Below are positions 1-10,327 of a stretch of DNA of 64,000 nucleotides, in pieces (the stretch's first letter is position 1; each line of letters begins with the position of its first letter). The notes under the pieces are model-generated. The model did no database searches and was not told the origin of the DNA. It saw only the letters and a list, made by a program, of their open reading frames with translations. The DNA lies in NCBI GenBank assembly GCA_964423615.1, contig CAYRFQ010000001.1, positions 1-64,000 on the forward strand. Reading direction: 5' to 3'. The translations under genes and the position numbers were made by a program. Source of the DNA: CAYRFQ01 sp964423615 (lineage in GTDB: Bacteria > Planctomycetota > Planctomycetia > Gemmatales > Gemmataceae).

Positions 1-33
1 GGCATCGTCAGTGTAAAGCAGTTGCTTCGCCAT
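1..33 (-). CDS. groEL: GroEL chaperonin, N-terminal fragment (cut by window edge)
   Basis: Only the first 11 codons lie in the window, reading MAKQLLYTDDA on the minus strand. This is a typical GroEL amino terminus and resembles the start of the complete GroEL at 531-2240 (MPAKQLTYSDEA). It follows groES by about 90 nt in the same direction, so the cluster reads groEL-groES-groEL. The rest of the gene lies left of position 1. Identification rests on a short stretch plus context. Confidence 0.8.
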   Translation of the reverse strand, partial: MAKQLLYTDDA

Positions 34-125
34 GATTCGTTTGGTCTCCTTGTATTCGTTGGAAGCACGACAGGAGTGGCCTCACGTCGTGCCTATTTTG
101 GTCTCAACTGTTTTGAGGCTTTAGT

Positions 126-431
126 TTATCGCTCGACTTTGGCGAGGACGTCACTTTCCCGCATGATCTTCAGATCACGATCTTCGTGCTTGACTTCACT
201 TCCGGCGTACCGACCGAAGACGACTTCGTCGCCGATGGCCACACACATCGGAGCACGCTCGCCGTTGTCGAGAAGTTTTCCTGGACCGACGGCCAGGACA
301 GTCCCACGTTGTGGTTTTTCTTTGGCGGTGTCAGGAAGGATGATTCCTCCCTCCGTTTTCTCTTCCGCTTCGAGCGCTTCGACAACGATACGATCATCGA
401 GGGGAGTGATGTTGATTTCGGATTTAGCCAT
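126..431 (-). CDS. groES: Co-chaperonin GroES
   Basis: This 101-residue protein has the usual GroES length. It is the heptameric lid that caps the GroEL folding chamber in the cytoplasm. Visible features are the start of the beta-barrel (ITPLDDRIVVEALE), the mobile-loop region with GGIILPDTA that contacts GroEL, and the C-terminal segment ending ESDVLAKVER. The ATG is preceded by GGAG at a spacing of 8 nt. The gene sits between two groEL genes on the same strand, 99 nt after the upstream groEL stop, and is probably cotranscribed with both. Confidence 0.96.
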   Translation of the reverse strand: MAKSEINITPLDDRIVVEALEAEEKTEGGIILPDTAKEKPQRGTVLAVGPGKLLDNGERAPMCVAIGDEVVFGRYAGSEVKHEDRDLKIMRESDVLAKVER

Positions 432-481
432 GATTCATTCTCCAGCATAGTTCCTTGGTTTTAGAAATTGTTTCCTTGAGT

Positions 482-506
482 ACTCGGTCTTTTCTGGTGA
501 CCGAGT
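482..506 (-). other. Stem-loop between groEL and groES
   Basis: An 8-bp perfect inverted repeat (ACTCGGTC / GACCGAGT) with a 9-nt loop lies in the spacer between the groEL stop and the groES start. No T-run follows it on the minus strand, so it is more likely an attenuating or RNA-processing hairpin that sets groEL:groES transcript ratios than a full terminator. This is an inference from structure only. Confidence 0.4.
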
Positions 507-530
507 TTGGTGGTTTTGATGGGGACAGGC

Positions 531-2240
<1,710 letters not shown>

Positions 2241-2400
2241 CTACACATCTCCTTTGTTTGCGGATCATTACCGAGCCTGATTTCCCGGATTGCTCAACAG
2301 GAGCAATGGCTCACCAACAATTCCAGTTTTTAACTTCTTGAACGTTGTTTGTACCGACCCTAGGATCGTCGCACCACTGGTCGTGAATAAACACTCTCAG

Positions 2401-2418
2401 AAGCAACGCCTGTGCCAG
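2401..2418 (-). promoter_or_regulatory. Candidate sigma-54 promoter of groEL
   Basis: On the minus strand the sequence reads CTGGCACAGGCGTTGCTT. It matches the RpoN consensus TGGCAC-N5-TTGC with the required GG-N10-GC geometry. Transcription would start roughly 150 nt before the groEL ATG. Two related palindromes lie about 80-130 nt upstream, where a sigma-54 enhancer-binding protein would be expected. The match is direct; the use of the promoter is inferred. Confidence 0.65.
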
Positions 2419-2495
2419 AACGGCAGGTCGTCCACAACTTGTTGAAGTAACTGAGTTTAGGTGTAATGAGGGGCCGAGGACCAAGGCCCAAATTG

Positions 2496-2549
2496 CTGCC
2501 AAACTGGCAGAGTAGACGATTTGGTCTGTCAAAAATGTCAAACTGACAG
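2496..2549 (-). promoter_or_regulatory. Pair of related palindromes upstream of groEL
   Basis: Two inverted repeats share one plan. CTGCCA-AAC-TGGCAG lies at 2496-2510 and TGTCA-AAC-TGACA at 2536-2548, with an extra half-site CTGTCA at 2526-2531. Their centres are about 39 bp apart. They lie upstream of the sigma-54-like promoter and could be binding sites for a dimeric activator or heat-shock regulator. The rest of 2241-2713 shows no gene. Confidence 0.55.
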
Positions 2550-2713
2550 GAGCAGAAAAACCGTGCGAGGTTTCTGTACAAGGTTCGACTTGCGAGTTTG
2601 CCCCATTTTCGAGGTGCGAAATACTCCACAAACTGACTTCACGGCAGGATGAAGTTGCGGAAAATTGTGGGCTCAACGGCATTCCATAAGAACACTCAGC
2701 TCGAAACGACCCG

Positions 2714-3349
2714 CTATTTTATCTCGGGAATCAGACCAGCCCCGTGTAACCCGTCCAACACAAACTGGACGGAAATTCCGGCCAGCACGACGCCGAGGAC
2801 ACGGCTGAAGACGTGAATGCCAGTTCGGCCGAGCCAACGAACGAGCGGCTCGGCCACTAACAGGCTGAGCAACGTTGTCAGCCCTGTTATGCCGATCGCG
2901 AGATAGACTACCACTATGTATCCCAACCCCTGATCGTCTGCTTTGGCCATTAAAGTGGTAACTGTCGACAACCCCGCAGGACCGGCGAGCATCGGAATGG
3001 CCAGCGGCGTCACGGAAACGTCCTGGCTTCCCACGGCTTCGTCCATGTCACTCTCGGATTCTTGAGTCGAGCGTTGGGCACGAATCATGTCGAGGGCGAC
3101 CAGGAACAGAATTAACCCACCAGCGATTTGGAACGCGGGGAGTGTCAATCCGAGGACACGGAATAGGGAGTTACCGATTCCGGCGAAGACAGCCAGAGTT
3201 ACGGTCGTGATGAGGCTCGCGCGGATGCCCGTGGCCCTTCGCTGCCTGGCCGAGTAACCTTGCGTCAACACAAGAAACGCCGGAAGTACGCCGAGCGGAT
3301 CGACAATGAAAAGCGTCGACGTTAAGGCCGTCCAGAAGAAGTTCAACAT
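2714..3349 (-). CDS. MarC family integral membrane protein
   Basis: This is a 211-residue inner-membrane protein with about six hydrophobic segments. It matches the MarC/UPF0056 family in length and in signature stretches: FFWTALTSTLFIVDPLGVLP at the N-terminus (with the conserved DP-x-G), FQIAGGLILFLVALDM in the middle, and ISVQFVLDGL near the end. The family was once linked to multiple antibiotic resistance, but its transport substrate is not established, so no substrate is assigned. It stands alone on the minus strand, about 470 bp from groEL, and has no obvious operon partner. Confidence 0.9.
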   Translation of the reverse strand: MLNFFWTALTSTLFIVDPLGVLPAFLVLTQGYSARQRRATGIRASLITTVTLAVFAGIGNSLFRVLGLTLPAFQIAGGLILFLVALDMIRAQRSTQESESDMDEAVGSQDVSVTPLAIPMLAGPAGLSTVTTLMAKADDQGLGYIVVVYLAIGITGLTTLLSLLVAEPLVRWLGRTGIHVFSRVLGVVLAGISVQFVLDGLHGAGLIPEIK

Positions 3350-3589
3350 GCCAGGGTTCCCTCGATACGATTTGTCGCTACCGGTGACCTATTGATAACC
3401 GCAACTGGGCCACCGAGGTCAAGTAATAAATGGAACCAACGAAGGAATCGCTTTGTGGTCCAGAAGTACCTCAAGACGTGCACGGAGATGAGAACTGAGC
3501 CAGAAAGGAAAAAATCGAGTTTCGCGGGACGCGTCTACGTTCAAGTTGGGTGACGCAAAACCTGGTGCCTTTTTCGAGGAGATTTTATC

Positions 3590-4084
3590 GTGAAGAGTTC
3601 TCTCTTGTCTACCGTGGCCTTAGTCGCTTTCGCAATGGTTTTCGGAGTTGATGTTAAAGCTCAAGGAGCCGACCGTATTCCGTGTGTAGTGTTGTGGCCG
3701 GTGCGTGACAGTAAGACTTGTTGTCCTTCGGCCTATTGTCCTCGCAAAAGCCGAAATAATTTGAGCGTCAAGCACAACGGCGGAACGATCTTGTTTTGCT
3801 GTCCAAAGTGCAAAGGCCAATACGCGAAGTCTCCGAAGAAATTCGAGACGAATGCCAATTTTCAGCTCGTCTTGACGAAACAAGCGAAGCAGATCAAATG
3901 CCCGATGAGTGGAAATGATTGTGACAAGTCGGTGTCACTGAAGATCGCCAACGTAACAGTCTTCTTTTCGTGCACAAACTGTCGAGCCAAAGTTGCGGCT
4001 TTGAAAGGCAATGCACAGATCGAAGCCGTGTTCGGTCCTACGACTTTCACGAAGGCATTTCGAGTCGAACCGCTGGCCAACTGA
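3590..4084 (+). CDS. Secreted double cysteine-cluster protein (TRASH/YHS-like)
   Basis: This 164-residue protein starts at GTG with a strong GAGGAG site 8 nt upstream. Residues 1-25 form a signal peptide (LSTVALVAFAMVFGVDVKAQ). The mature part has two similar halves: Cys44, Cys45, Cys50 then FCCPKC at 69-74, and KCPMSGNDC at 103-111 then FFSCTNC at 125-131. Each half resembles a small treble-clef metal-binding fold of the TRASH/YHS kind (CPMSG, VFFSCTNC). A periplasmic metal-binding or metal-sensing role is inferred. No partner gene is adjacent: it converges with the oxidoreductase at 4145-5755. Confidence 0.7.
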   Translation: MKSSLLSTVALVAFAMVFGVDVKAQGADRIPCVVLWPVRDSKTCCPSAYCPRKSRNNLSVKHNGGTILFCCPKCKGQYAKSPKKFETNANFQLVLTKQAKQIKCPMSGNDCDKSVSLKIANVTVFFSCTNCRAKVAALKGNAQIEAVFGPTTFTKAFRVEPLAN

Positions 4085-4144
4085 GTTGCAATCGGTGGAA
4101 ATACTTGACCATCTGTGTTTGTGGCAGCGACATCGATGTTGCCG

Positions 4145-5755
4145 TCAGGAAACCCCCGCGTATTTCGCGATGACCGCTTTGGCGCTGCGTAATCCATCGA
4201 CCGCAGCGCTCACAATTCCACCGGCATACCCCGCTCCTTCGCCGACTGGGTAAATGCCGTCGATGCCGGGAGTCTCGCGGCTCATCTCGTCCCGAACGAT
4301 CCGCACAGGCGAACTACCTCGGGCTTCGGGACCGACGAGGGTCGCTTCGGCAAGGTAACGACCCTTCCAACGCCGATTCATGATTGGCAAACCGTGGTGT
4401 AATGTGTCGATCACGACTTGCGGCAACAACTCGTGCAAATCGTAAGAAAGTACACCTCGTGGGTAACTACTCGGGATACGACCAGTGCTCTTTTTTCGGT
4501 CCAGAAAATCGGTAGCGTACTGAATCGGACACAGGGAATCGCGCTGCCCTACTTCGTAAGCCTTCTTTTCATAAATTTGTTGCAAGCGAACTCCTGCCAG
4601 TACGTCGGTTCCAGCGAAATGCTCGACCGGGATCGTGACCACGAGCCCACTATTCGCATAGGGGGAATTTCGCTTCGAAAGACTCATTCCGTTGGTGCAG
4701 AAATATCCTTCTTCCGAAACGCTCGGAATGACATATCCTCCCGCACACATGCAGAACGTAAAGAGATCGTGTTTCCCTTTGGCGACCAAACTGTAGTCAG
4801 CGGAGCCGAGTTTTTCTTCCAGTTTGTCGGGGCCGTATTGCACGCGGTTGACTGTTTCTTGGGGCTGCTCGATACGAACACCCATCTGGAACGGTTTGCG
4901 TTCGAGTGGGAGTCCACGCTCCACGAGCATCTCGTAGGTGTCGCGGGCGCTGTGGCCGGGCGCGAGAACCAAAACGTTTGTTGGGATGTAGCCGGAGGAG
5001 GTATAGACCCCGCGGATTCTCGAGTTTGCAATGTCCAAGTCTTCCGCCATACAAGTAAATCGCACTTCGCCACCGAACCCCTCGATGCGTTGTCGAATGG
5101 CTTTCACGACCGCGGGTAAACGATTACTGCCAAGGTGCGGGCGCGCATCGTAAAGGATCGACGGCTTGCCTTTGCAATCGGCGAACAGCTGGAGGATGCG
5201 TTTCACGTCCGGACCGGAAGCGCGACACGTGAGTTTGCCGTCGCTAAACGTTCCGGCTCCCCCCTCGCCAAACAAATAATTACTCTCTTCAAGAAATGGT
5301 CCACCATCGTCGAATGCTTTCACGTCACGGATGCGGTCTCGAACGGCTCGGCCTCGTTCAAGGACGATCGGCTGATATCCTGCCTCGGCAAGAAAATACC
5401 CTGCCACCAATCCTCCCGGGCCAGACCCGATCACGACGGGCCGATGTTCGAGCGGACGGTCTCCGGAAGAGGGTAGCTCGAAAGCCGGTTCAGAATAGGA
5501 TTCGACCTGGACGGGAGCGGAGGTGCCTCGTCGCTTCTTGCGTAATAACCGCGTTTCGAGATCGGCGGGGGCCGTAACTTCTGTGGTGTAAACGAACTGC
5601 AAACGGTCCGTCTTGCGGTAATCGAGACTCTTCCGGAGAATTCGCCAACTCGTAATCTCGTCTTGCCCGACATCCAGCACGCGGGCGAGGTGTCTGGGGA
5701 GTTCTCTCTCCGGTTCGTCCAAGCTCAGTCGTAAATTCGAAACACGGATGGTCAT
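4145..5755 (-). CDS. FAD-dependent dehydrogenase (COG2509-like)
   Basis: This 536-residue flavoprotein has an N-terminal domain of about 100 residues (DEPERELPRHLARVL, KSLDYRKTDRL) that is characteristic of the uncharacterised COG2509 dehydrogenases. An FAD-binding Rossmann motif VVIGSGPGGLVAGYFLAEAG follows at about 108-127. The C-terminus has the second flavin contact GIYPVGEGAGYAGGIVSAA. Other family-like segments are FSDGKLTCR and LAPGHSARDTYEML. The substrate is unknown. The protein is cytoplasmic, with no signal peptide or membrane segment. It is a single gene, separated by 173 bp from the antiporter gene upstream. Confidence 0.9.
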   Translation of the reverse strand: MTIRVSNLRLSLDEPERELPRHLARVLDVGQDEITSWRILRKSLDYRKTDRLQFVYTTEVTAPADLETRLLRKKRRGTSAPVQVESYSEPAFELPSSGDRPLEHRPVVIGSGPGGLVAGYFLAEAGYQPIVLERGRAVRDRIRDVKAFDDGGPFLEESNYLFGEGGAGTFSDGKLTCRASGPDVKRILQLFADCKGKPSILYDARPHLGSNRLPAVVKAIRQRIEGFGGEVRFTCMAEDLDIANSRIRGVYTSSGYIPTNVLVLAPGHSARDTYEMLVERGLPLERKPFQMGVRIEQPQETVNRVQYGPDKLEEKLGSADYSLVAKGKHDLFTFCMCAGGYVIPSVSEEGYFCTNGMSLSKRNSPYANSGLVVTIPVEHFAGTDVLAGVRLQQIYEKKAYEVGQRDSLCPIQYATDFLDRKKSTGRIPSSYPRGVLSYDLHELLPQVVIDTLHHGLPIMNRRWKGRYLAEATLVGPEARGSSPVRIVRDEMSRETPGIDGIYPVGEGAGYAGGIVSAAVDGLRSAKAVIAKYAGVS

Positions 5756-5928
5756 GAGTGGAAGATGGTCAGTACAGTTTCAATGTGAAGTCAACAGATT
5801 GTCTTGGCAGATGCTTATACTCGGATATTTGGGGAACCAAATCCTTCGAAGTCATCTCTGCCACATTATAACAGAACACGACCACAGATTTCTTCACTGC
5901 CAGTTTCCACTGCATCGGGTTGAGTCTA

Positions 5929-7317
5929 CTAGCACTCGCACCCCGGTTTTGATGACGAGTCCATTGAGAACAGGCAGTATGATCTGACTATTCGACTTTT
6001 ACGATCTCTTGTCACCGTAAGTTCCTTAGCTGGCGAATGGGAACGTGATGCAACTTCAAAGCGTTGAGGGATGACCAACGAACTGTGGGCTTTCCCTTCG
6101 ACATTGTGGTCCGATTTCTTCTCGGGCAAGTTGTAGAACGCCAAGCCGAGAATGATATATACGGCGAGGAGCATGATGCCCTCCATCCAATGGCTTTCCC
6201 CGTCGACAGCGACCAGAGCCACCGCCGCTATGGCTACGAGCACGGCGATGATCTCCATCGGGGTAAAATGGAAATCGAGCATCACATGCGTGTCGGGAGC
6301 GATCGCGACGAACAACAGGCTGGCGAACAGCAACACCGGCGCGACGAACAATGCGATTTGGATGCTGCTCCCGACGGCGATCGTATAGGCGAGATCCATC
6401 TTGTTTTTCGCCGCAACGAGAATCGCCGTTGAATGTTCGGCCGCATTTCCGACGACGGCCACCACGATGACGCCCACAAAAACGTGGGTCATGCCGAGCA
6501 AGGGAGCCGCCCCCTCCACGGCACCCACGAGGAACTCACTCACGATGGCGACGCCCACGGTGGCCGCCGTCAATACTGTAATCGAAATTTGTCGGTTCCA
6601 CTCGGGTTTGTGTCCTTCACCCATCGTTGGCAAGTGTTCTTCGGGACCAGCGAAAAGATGACTGTGGGTCCGGAGCGAGAACCAAAGGCTCAATACATAG
6701 ACTACTGCGAGCACGATCGCGATCTCTATACTCAAGCCGCCGGAGTCAAAGGCACCAGGTTCGTTTCCCACATATTCATCGGGAAAAACGATCGGGAGGT
6801 AATAGAATACCGTCGGAATCAATAGACCGATCGAAGCCAGTGCCAATAACGTCGCCCCCATTCCGGCTGCCGTCCGGTTGAACGTTTGTTTCTTGTACTT
6901 CGTGCCCCCGACGAGAATCGAAAGCCCCAACACGAGTAAGACGTTGCCGATTATCGAGCCTGTGATGGAAGCTTTGACGAGTTCGTTCTTCCCATAGTAC
7001 AAAGCCACCAACGCGATGATCAGTTCTGCCGCGTTTCCGAACGTGGCGTTCAGTAGACCACCGATTCCCGCTCCCAGTGTCTCTGCCAGATTTTCCGTCG
7101 CACGCCCCATCAGTCCGGCCAATGGAATCACCGCCACACACGACGCGAGGAATAACCAGAGGTCCACACTCACACCAAACCCGCCCATGATGCGGAGAAC
7201 CACGGCTATCGGAACCGCAATCAACAGGTAGTACAACGGCTCGATTTTGAGACCAAGAAAGCCACCATTCGATGGGCTCTCCGACGGCGGGGACGATTGA
7301 GGCGTTTGTTCGGACAT
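5929..7317 (-). CDS. cax: Ca2+/H+ antiporter, CaCA superfamily (Cax type)
   Basis: This 462-residue inner-membrane cation/proton exchanger has about eleven hydrophobic segments. The two inverted alpha-repeats that form the ion site are visible: GNAAELIIALVALYYGK from residue 94 and a second VVGNAAEHSTAILVAAKNKMD in the C-terminal half. An acidic stretch (GPEEHLPTMGEGH) lies between the halves, as in other Cax proteins. It probably exports calcium using the proton gradient. The last 60 or so residues are polar and not conserved. The gene appears monocistronic. Confidence 0.93.
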   Translation of the reverse strand: MSEQTPQSSPPSESPSNGGFLGLKIEPLYYLLIAVPIAVVLRIMGGFGVSVDLWLFLASCVAVIPLAGLMGRATENLAETLGAGIGGLLNATFGNAAELIIALVALYYGKNELVKASITGSIIGNVLLVLGLSILVGGTKYKKQTFNRTAAGMGATLLALASIGLLIPTVFYYLPIVFPDEYVGNEPGAFDSGGLSIEIAIVLAVVYVLSLWFSLRTHSHLFAGPEEHLPTMGEGHKPEWNRQISITVLTAATVGVAIVSEFLVGAVEGAAPLLGMTHVFVGVIVVAVVGNAAEHSTAILVAAKNKMDLAYTIAVGSSIQIALFVAPVLLFASLLFVAIAPDTHVMLDFHFTPMEIIAVLVAIAAVALVAVDGESHWMEGIMLLAVYIILGLAFYNLPEKKSDHNVEGKAHSSLVIPQRFEVASRSHSPAKELTVTRDRKSRIVRSYCLFSMDSSSKPGCEC

Positions 7318-7693
7318 GGTATTCTGAATACTCCGGAAAGACGGGAAGGTTTTTCACGTCGAACTGGAAGATAGTCTATGAGACAATAAAGAATGAGAAA
7401 GATGGGTGTTCCTCTGGCTATGGGATTTCTGACGAGGGACAGATTTTCAACCTTTCCACAAAGCAGAACAGGCGGGTTCCAACCTGTCCGATGATCACCA
7501 ACTCCACAATCCCGACGAACACCGAAAGGGAAACCCAGAAACATAACGTATGATTGACAGAGGTCAGTTTTAACAGTTGCGAAACAACATTCTGGTGAGG
7601 ACTTAACAGGCTCTAAAACGAAACAAAGAAAAGCCGACTTGTTGCGGTAGCAACTGATCTTCCGGATGGAAGCGTAGAAACGAGGTACCCGAG
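7318..7693. other. Divergent intergenic region, no gene seen
   Basis: This 376-bp spacer lies between the divergently oriented antiporter and baeRF-like genes. It should hold both promoters, but none matches a consensus well enough to call. No RNA gene or repeat was recognised. Confidence 0.4.
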
Positions 7694-8845
7694 ATGGATT
7701 TGCTAACATCGAAAGAACTGCAAGCCTTGGCGGCAACATCGGGAGATCACTGTGTATCGATCTACCTGAGGACACATCAAACGAGACAACAATCAAGCGA
7801 GGACAAACTTCGGTTCAAGAACTTACTCGTCGAAGCGGAAAAGGCTCTTACGGAACAAGGGATGCGGAACGGAGATTTACAGAAGTATCTCGAAGGAACC
7901 CGCCAACTCTTGAAAGACGAGTTGTTCTGGACACACCAAGATGACGGCCTGGCCGTTTTTTTGAGTTCGGAATCGCTCAAGGTCTATCACTTGCCGCGCC
8001 AGTTCGATGAACTGGTTGTCGTTGGACAACGGTTCCACCTGACGCCGCTGATCCCTCTTGTGAATGGGGACGGAACGTTTTACGTCTTGTCGTTGAGCCA
8101 AAACAAGGTCCGGTTCTTGGAGGGAACCCGCCACACGATTCGCGAGCTTGAAGTCGAAGGTATGCCCGCCAACATGGAAGAAGCTCTCAACTTGGACACG
8201 CCCGAGAAGCAGCTTCAGTATCACACCCGAGCGGGCGAGCGACAAGGACAACGGGCGGCCATGTTCCACGGGCATGGGGGTGCCAAGGACGTAGAAAAAG
8301 AACTCCTTTCGCAATACCTTCGTGCCGTCGACAAAGTTGTCCACGGCGTGTTCAACTCCCACACGCCCCCCCTCATTCTCGCGGGGACGACGGAAAACGT
8401 TGCGATTTACCGGTCGGTGAGCAAGTTCAATCATATTTCCGAAAGTGTGTTGTCTGGCAACTTCGACCAAACCGCTCCGAACGAGTTGCACCAAAAAGCG
8501 TGGAACATTGTCGGCTCGACGTTCGAAACTCCCAAACAAGCTGCGCTGGCGACGTTTCAACAATTGGCCGGAGGTCCAAAAACCTCCGACCAGTTGGTCG
8601 ACATTTTGCCGGCCGCCCACGAAGGCCGAATCGAAAGCCTTTTTGTTGCCGCAACGAGGCACCAATGGGGACGCTTCGATCTGGAAAAACTGGGAGCTGA
8701 GCTTCACGACTCACTTCAACCTGGAGACGAAGATTTGCTGGACTTGGCCGCTGTGAAAACATTCCAAACCGGTGGAGACGTTTTTGTCGTTGGTGCCGAC
8801 GAAATGCCTGGGAAGAACGCCGTGGCCGCCGTCTTCCGGTATTAG
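7694..8845 (+). CDS. Bacterial archaeo-eukaryotic release-factor (baeRF)-like protein
   Basis: This 383-residue cytoplasmic protein is similar in layout to the baeRF families, which are bacterial relatives of the aRF1/eRF1 peptide-release factors. The N-terminus has CVSIYLRTHQT, then a helical segment and FWTHQDDGLAVFLS, followed by FYVLSLSQNKVRFLEGTRH, typical of the core sheet. The C-terminal part has PPLILAGTTENVAIYRSVS and IESLFVAATRHQWGRF, resembling the L7Ae-like third domain. In the related baeRF families this type is proposed to act in ribosome rescue or stress. No GGQ motif is visible, so peptidyl-tRNA hydrolysis cannot be claimed. It is monocistronic. Confidence 0.72.
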   Translation: MDLLTSKELQALAATSGDHCVSIYLRTHQTRQQSSEDKLRFKNLLVEAEKALTEQGMRNGDLQKYLEGTRQLLKDELFWTHQDDGLAVFLSSESLKVYHLPRQFDELVVVGQRFHLTPLIPLVNGDGTFYVLSLSQNKVRFLEGTRHTIRELEVEGMPANMEEALNLDTPEKQLQYHTRAGERQGQRAAMFHGHGGAKDVEKELLSQYLRAVDKVVHGVFNSHTPPLILAGTTENVAIYRSVSKFNHISESVLSGNFDQTAPNELHQKAWNIVGSTFETPKQAALATFQQLAGGPKTSDQLVDILPAAHEGRIESLFVAATRHQWGRFDLEKLGAELHDSLQPGDEDLLDLAAVKTFQTGGDVFVVGADEMPGKNAVAAVFRY

Positions 8846-9013
8846 TGCACTGTTGGAAAAACTCAACTGTCGAGTGCGATTGGCAAGGGTTGTATCGAAG
8901 TTGGTCTGTGTCGTCGTAAGGTGTGCCAGAGTCGTTCGGCGACTTGTCACACCATGTCTCTGATTGTTGTCGTGAACAAATGGGTCCGCATTGCCAATGA
9001 GAGGTGCCTTGGG

Positions 9014-9361
9014 ATGTCCTTCCCAAAAGAGGCGAATCTGGAGGATTTTGAGTGCGATGAATGCGGAGCATGTTGTCGCACTTTTCCGATTTTTGCTTCT
9101 GAGGCCGATGCCGAACGTGAACCGCGGGTTGCCGAGGAGGGAAAAACTCTAGCGGCGCATCTCAAAGCCCCCGGATGGAAATTTCAGCTCTACCCGCTCC
9201 CTTTTCACGAAAACTGCTGTTTTCTTGATCACCAGAACAAGTGTACAATATACACCACTCGACCTCAAGTTTGTCGGAATTTTGCTGCAGGCAGTCCTCA
9301 GTGCCAGGAGGCACGCGCACGAGTCGACTTGCCACGGTTGCTTCCGACAAAATCGGAGTAA
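9014..9361 (+). CDS. YkgJ-type cysteine cluster protein
   Basis: This 115-residue protein starts at MSFPKEANLEDFECDECG. It carries the YkgJ/UPF0153 pattern CDECGACCRTFPIF near residues 14-27, then CCFLDHQNKCTIYTTRPQVC further on. That makes eight cysteines likely to bind an Fe-S cluster or zinc. The family function is unknown. An ATG at 8954 (MSLIVVV) or 8921 would lengthen it, but the conserved region begins soon after 9014 and a GAGG lies about 10 nt before it. The VOC gene follows 46 nt downstream and may be cotranscribed. Confidence 0.82.
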   Translation: MSFPKEANLEDFECDECGACCRTFPIFASEADAEREPRVAEEGKTLAAHLKAPGWKFQLYPLPFHENCCFLDHQNKCTIYTTRPQVCRNFAAGSPQCQEARARVDLPRLLPTKSE

Positions 9362-9407
9362 ATGGTCGAGAAGTGGACCGAGATCACTTATGCAATCTGG
9401 AGGAAAC

Positions 9408-9875
9408 ATGGCAGTCAAACCAATTCCCGATGGTTACCACAGCATCACACCCTACTTGCTTGTTCGTGGTGGAGAGGAAGCGATCGCATTCTACACGCAA
9501 GCCTTTGGGGCGGTCGAAAAAGATCGGATAACGATGCCTGATGGAAAGATCGGGCATGCGGAACTCAAGATTGGCGACGCGATTGTTATGTTGTCCGACG
9601 AAATGCCCGAGATGGGCATGCCTGGTCCTGAAACGCTTGGTGGCGTCGGAATAAGTTTGTTTTTATATGTTGAAGATGTCGACGCAAGTTTCGCCAAAGC
9701 AATCGAGGCGGGTGGTACAGAGACTCGTCCTGTCGAGGATCAATTCTACGGGGACCGAGCCGGGCAGTTGAAAGATCCCTTTGGACATACCTGGACACTT
9801 GCTACCCACAAGGAAGATTTAACGAAGGAAGAATTGGAAGCACGGTTTGAGCAGTATCTGAAACAGCAAGTTTAG
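9408..9875 (+). CDS. VOC-superfamily protein (PhnB/glyoxalase-like)
   Basis: This 155-residue protein starts at MAVKPIPDGYHSITPYLLVR, behind a perfect GGAGG site. It has the two beta-alpha-beta-beta-beta modules of the vicinal oxygen chelate fold: GGEEAIAFYTQAFGAVE with HAELKIGDAIVMLSDE, then SLFLYVEDVDASFAKAIEAG with DRAGQLKDPFGHTW. The final segment contains the conserved D-P-F-G-H-x-W. The closest type is the PhnB-like/YaeR group, often annotated as glyoxalase or bleomycin-resistance-like. The substrate is unassigned. Confidence 0.88.
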   Translation: MAVKPIPDGYHSITPYLLVRGGEEAIAFYTQAFGAVEKDRITMPDGKIGHAELKIGDAIVMLSDEMPEMGMPGPETLGGVGISLFLYVEDVDASFAKAIEAGGTETRPVEDQFYGDRAGQLKDPFGHTWTLATHKEDLTKEELEARFEQYLKQQV

Positions 9876-10327
9876 CGTTTTTTCATTAGCCATCCTTGCA
9901 TGATCGGAAGAGTAAACCGAGTTTCATTGGAGCCGTAAAGATGTCAGGGTCAGGCAGAGTTTGTGAGTTCGAAGACGATCTCTCGTTTAATGGCTCCAAC
10001 TTGTGAAATGGCGGCTCCGAGTGGAACTCGGTTATGGATTGTCCCCTCTCCCATTTCACTTCTTGGAGCGGTTCAGGTTCGTTTTGAGTACAGTTTGCAG
10101 TCACCGGACTCCTGAGCCCAAGAACCTCCCAACCGCTGCGTTTCCCGCTTCGCTCGCCAGGATTCCCGCTTCGCTCGGGTTGGGGTCTTTCTCCCCGCCC
10201 GCGGGACCCAGGACTTTGAAAACGAAAAACTGAACCCATTACAAGCGTGAAACGCTCTAAACTTCTTTTGGGTGAGGGCGATTTTTTGTCAAGGAGCATC
10301 CGTGCTTACTCCTATCTGATCCGCCTA
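9876..10327. repeat. Intergenic region with a copy of the dispersed repeat family
   Basis: No gene is seen in this 452-bp spacer. Its right part (about 10125-10260) ends in a sequence which, read on the minus strand, begins TAGAGCGTTTCACGCTTGTA and continues to CAAAGTCC. The same end occurs at 28390-28438 and 40340-40396. The middle has GC-rich direct repeats of CCCGCTTCGCTCG (10145-10178). This copy lacks the CCGTGGGT hairpin seen in the 28-kb and 40-kb copies. Confidence 0.6.
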
